Program-made: the position numbers and the translations under genes | Notes under the pieces: generated by a model | The model's input: the letters and a program-made list of their open reading frames with translations, nothing else | Told to the model about the DNA's origin: nothing | Databases searched by the model: none | From: Roseiarcus sp963765375 | Lineage (GTDB): Bacteria > Pseudomonadota > Alphaproteobacteria > Rhizobiales > Beijerinckiaceae | Reading direction: 5' to 3' | NCBI GenBank assembly: GCA_963765375.1 | Contig: CAVXVZ010000007.1 | Coordinates: 62,001 to 126,000 of the forward strand | Length of the DNA: 64,000 nucleotides | In this document: positions 63,876-64,000 of the stretch, piece by piece | Layout of the letters: every line of letters begins with the position of its first letter | Position numbering within the stretch: the first letter of the stretch is position 1

Positions 63876-64000
63876 CTACTGCGGAACCGGAAGGGCGATG
63901 TTCGACACCACCAGCCACGCGCCGCCGCGCTTCTCGAAAATTTGGGTGTCGAACACGTTGAGAAGTCATCGCCTCGCCCGCCTTCGTTTTCGCAACGGCG
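63876..64000 (-). CDS. SnoaL/DUF4440-like (NTF2 fold) protein, C-terminal end, frameshift at GAAGTC (partial)
   Basis: Enters from the right edge on the minus strand. The last ~30 residues, ALNVFDTQIFEKRGG-like then AWLVVSNIALPVPQ, fit the final strands of SgcJ/DUF4440-type NTF2 folds. In the given frame a TGA interrupts just upstream, at 63962-63967 (plus strand GAAGTC). Reading GAGTC there instead gives the continuous AVAKTKAGEAMTLNVFDTQI. Function unknown, possibly regulatory or catalytic; too little is visible. Confidence 0.55.

Overview
The window is a GC-rich, gene-dense piece of an alphaproteobacterial chromosome, most likely from the Hyphomicrobiales (Rhizobiales). The lineage call is inference. 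It rests on a mesaconyl-CoA hydratase of the ethylmalonyl-CoA pathway, a RHH-less PutA, LysR- and NitT-type catabolic modules, frequent GTG/TTG starts in overlapping operons, and a PEP-CTERM protein. There is no phage, plasmid backbone, transposase or CRISPR array. The window holds one tRNA (Ala, CGC) and no rRNA.

Layout. 0-8.4 kb: the end of an RND efflux pump, a cupin protein, MgtC, two exported or anchored proteins of unknown role, then isochorismatase-like hydrolase / mesaconyl-CoA hydratase / YggT, tRNA-Ala, a coiled-coil peptide, a deaminase and a DapA-like lyase or aldolase. Two diverged copies of a ~210-bp promoter-bearing element flank the 4.5-8.5 kb block in inverted orientation. 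8.7-16.3 kb: a minus-strand module (ferredoxin, crotonase, CoA-transferase, FAD oxidoreductase, NitT/TauT-type ABC importer) with a divergent LysR regulator. 16.4-26.8 kb: a glycan module with a GH3 beta-glucosidase, an ABC half-transporter with a degenerate ATPase, a discoidin/(alpha/alpha)6 glycosidase and a GH94 phosphorylase resembling 1,2-beta-oligoglucan phosphorylase. 26.8-34.6 kb: a tightly overlapped operon of a molybdenum hydroxylase (small subunit fused to a CoxG-like domain), an alpha/beta hydrolase, an amidohydrolase and an LhgO-like oxidase. 34.9-40.3 kb: Hsp20-Lon, an exported amine oxidase with its cytochrome c, and MobB. 40.5-49 kb: PutA, a small winged-helix-like protein, an MDR dehydrogenase, an MBL hydrolase, a CaiB-type racemase and MtnA. 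49-64 kb: ATP-grasp ligase, a HIBADH-like dehydrogenase, a complete peptide/opine-type ABC importer, an LDH2-type dehydrogenase, a BBE-type flavoprotein, two broken genes, a DadA-like oxidase and an Asp/Glu-racemase-like enzyme.

The genes mostly form self-contained import-and-degrade modules for small organic acids, amines, amino acids and glycans: a transporter, then flavin or molybdenum oxidoreductases, then CoA-activating or hydrolytic enzymes.

The most striking signal is not a gene. At least eight genes are broken by single-base indels. Five of these breaks sit exactly where a GAGTC/GACTC (GANTC, the CcrM methylation motif) has gained one base, and removing that base restores a conserved reading frame. 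This points to a motif-specific consensus error in a long-read assembly, or less likely a mutational hotspot. Those genes should not be treated as dead before the reads are checked.
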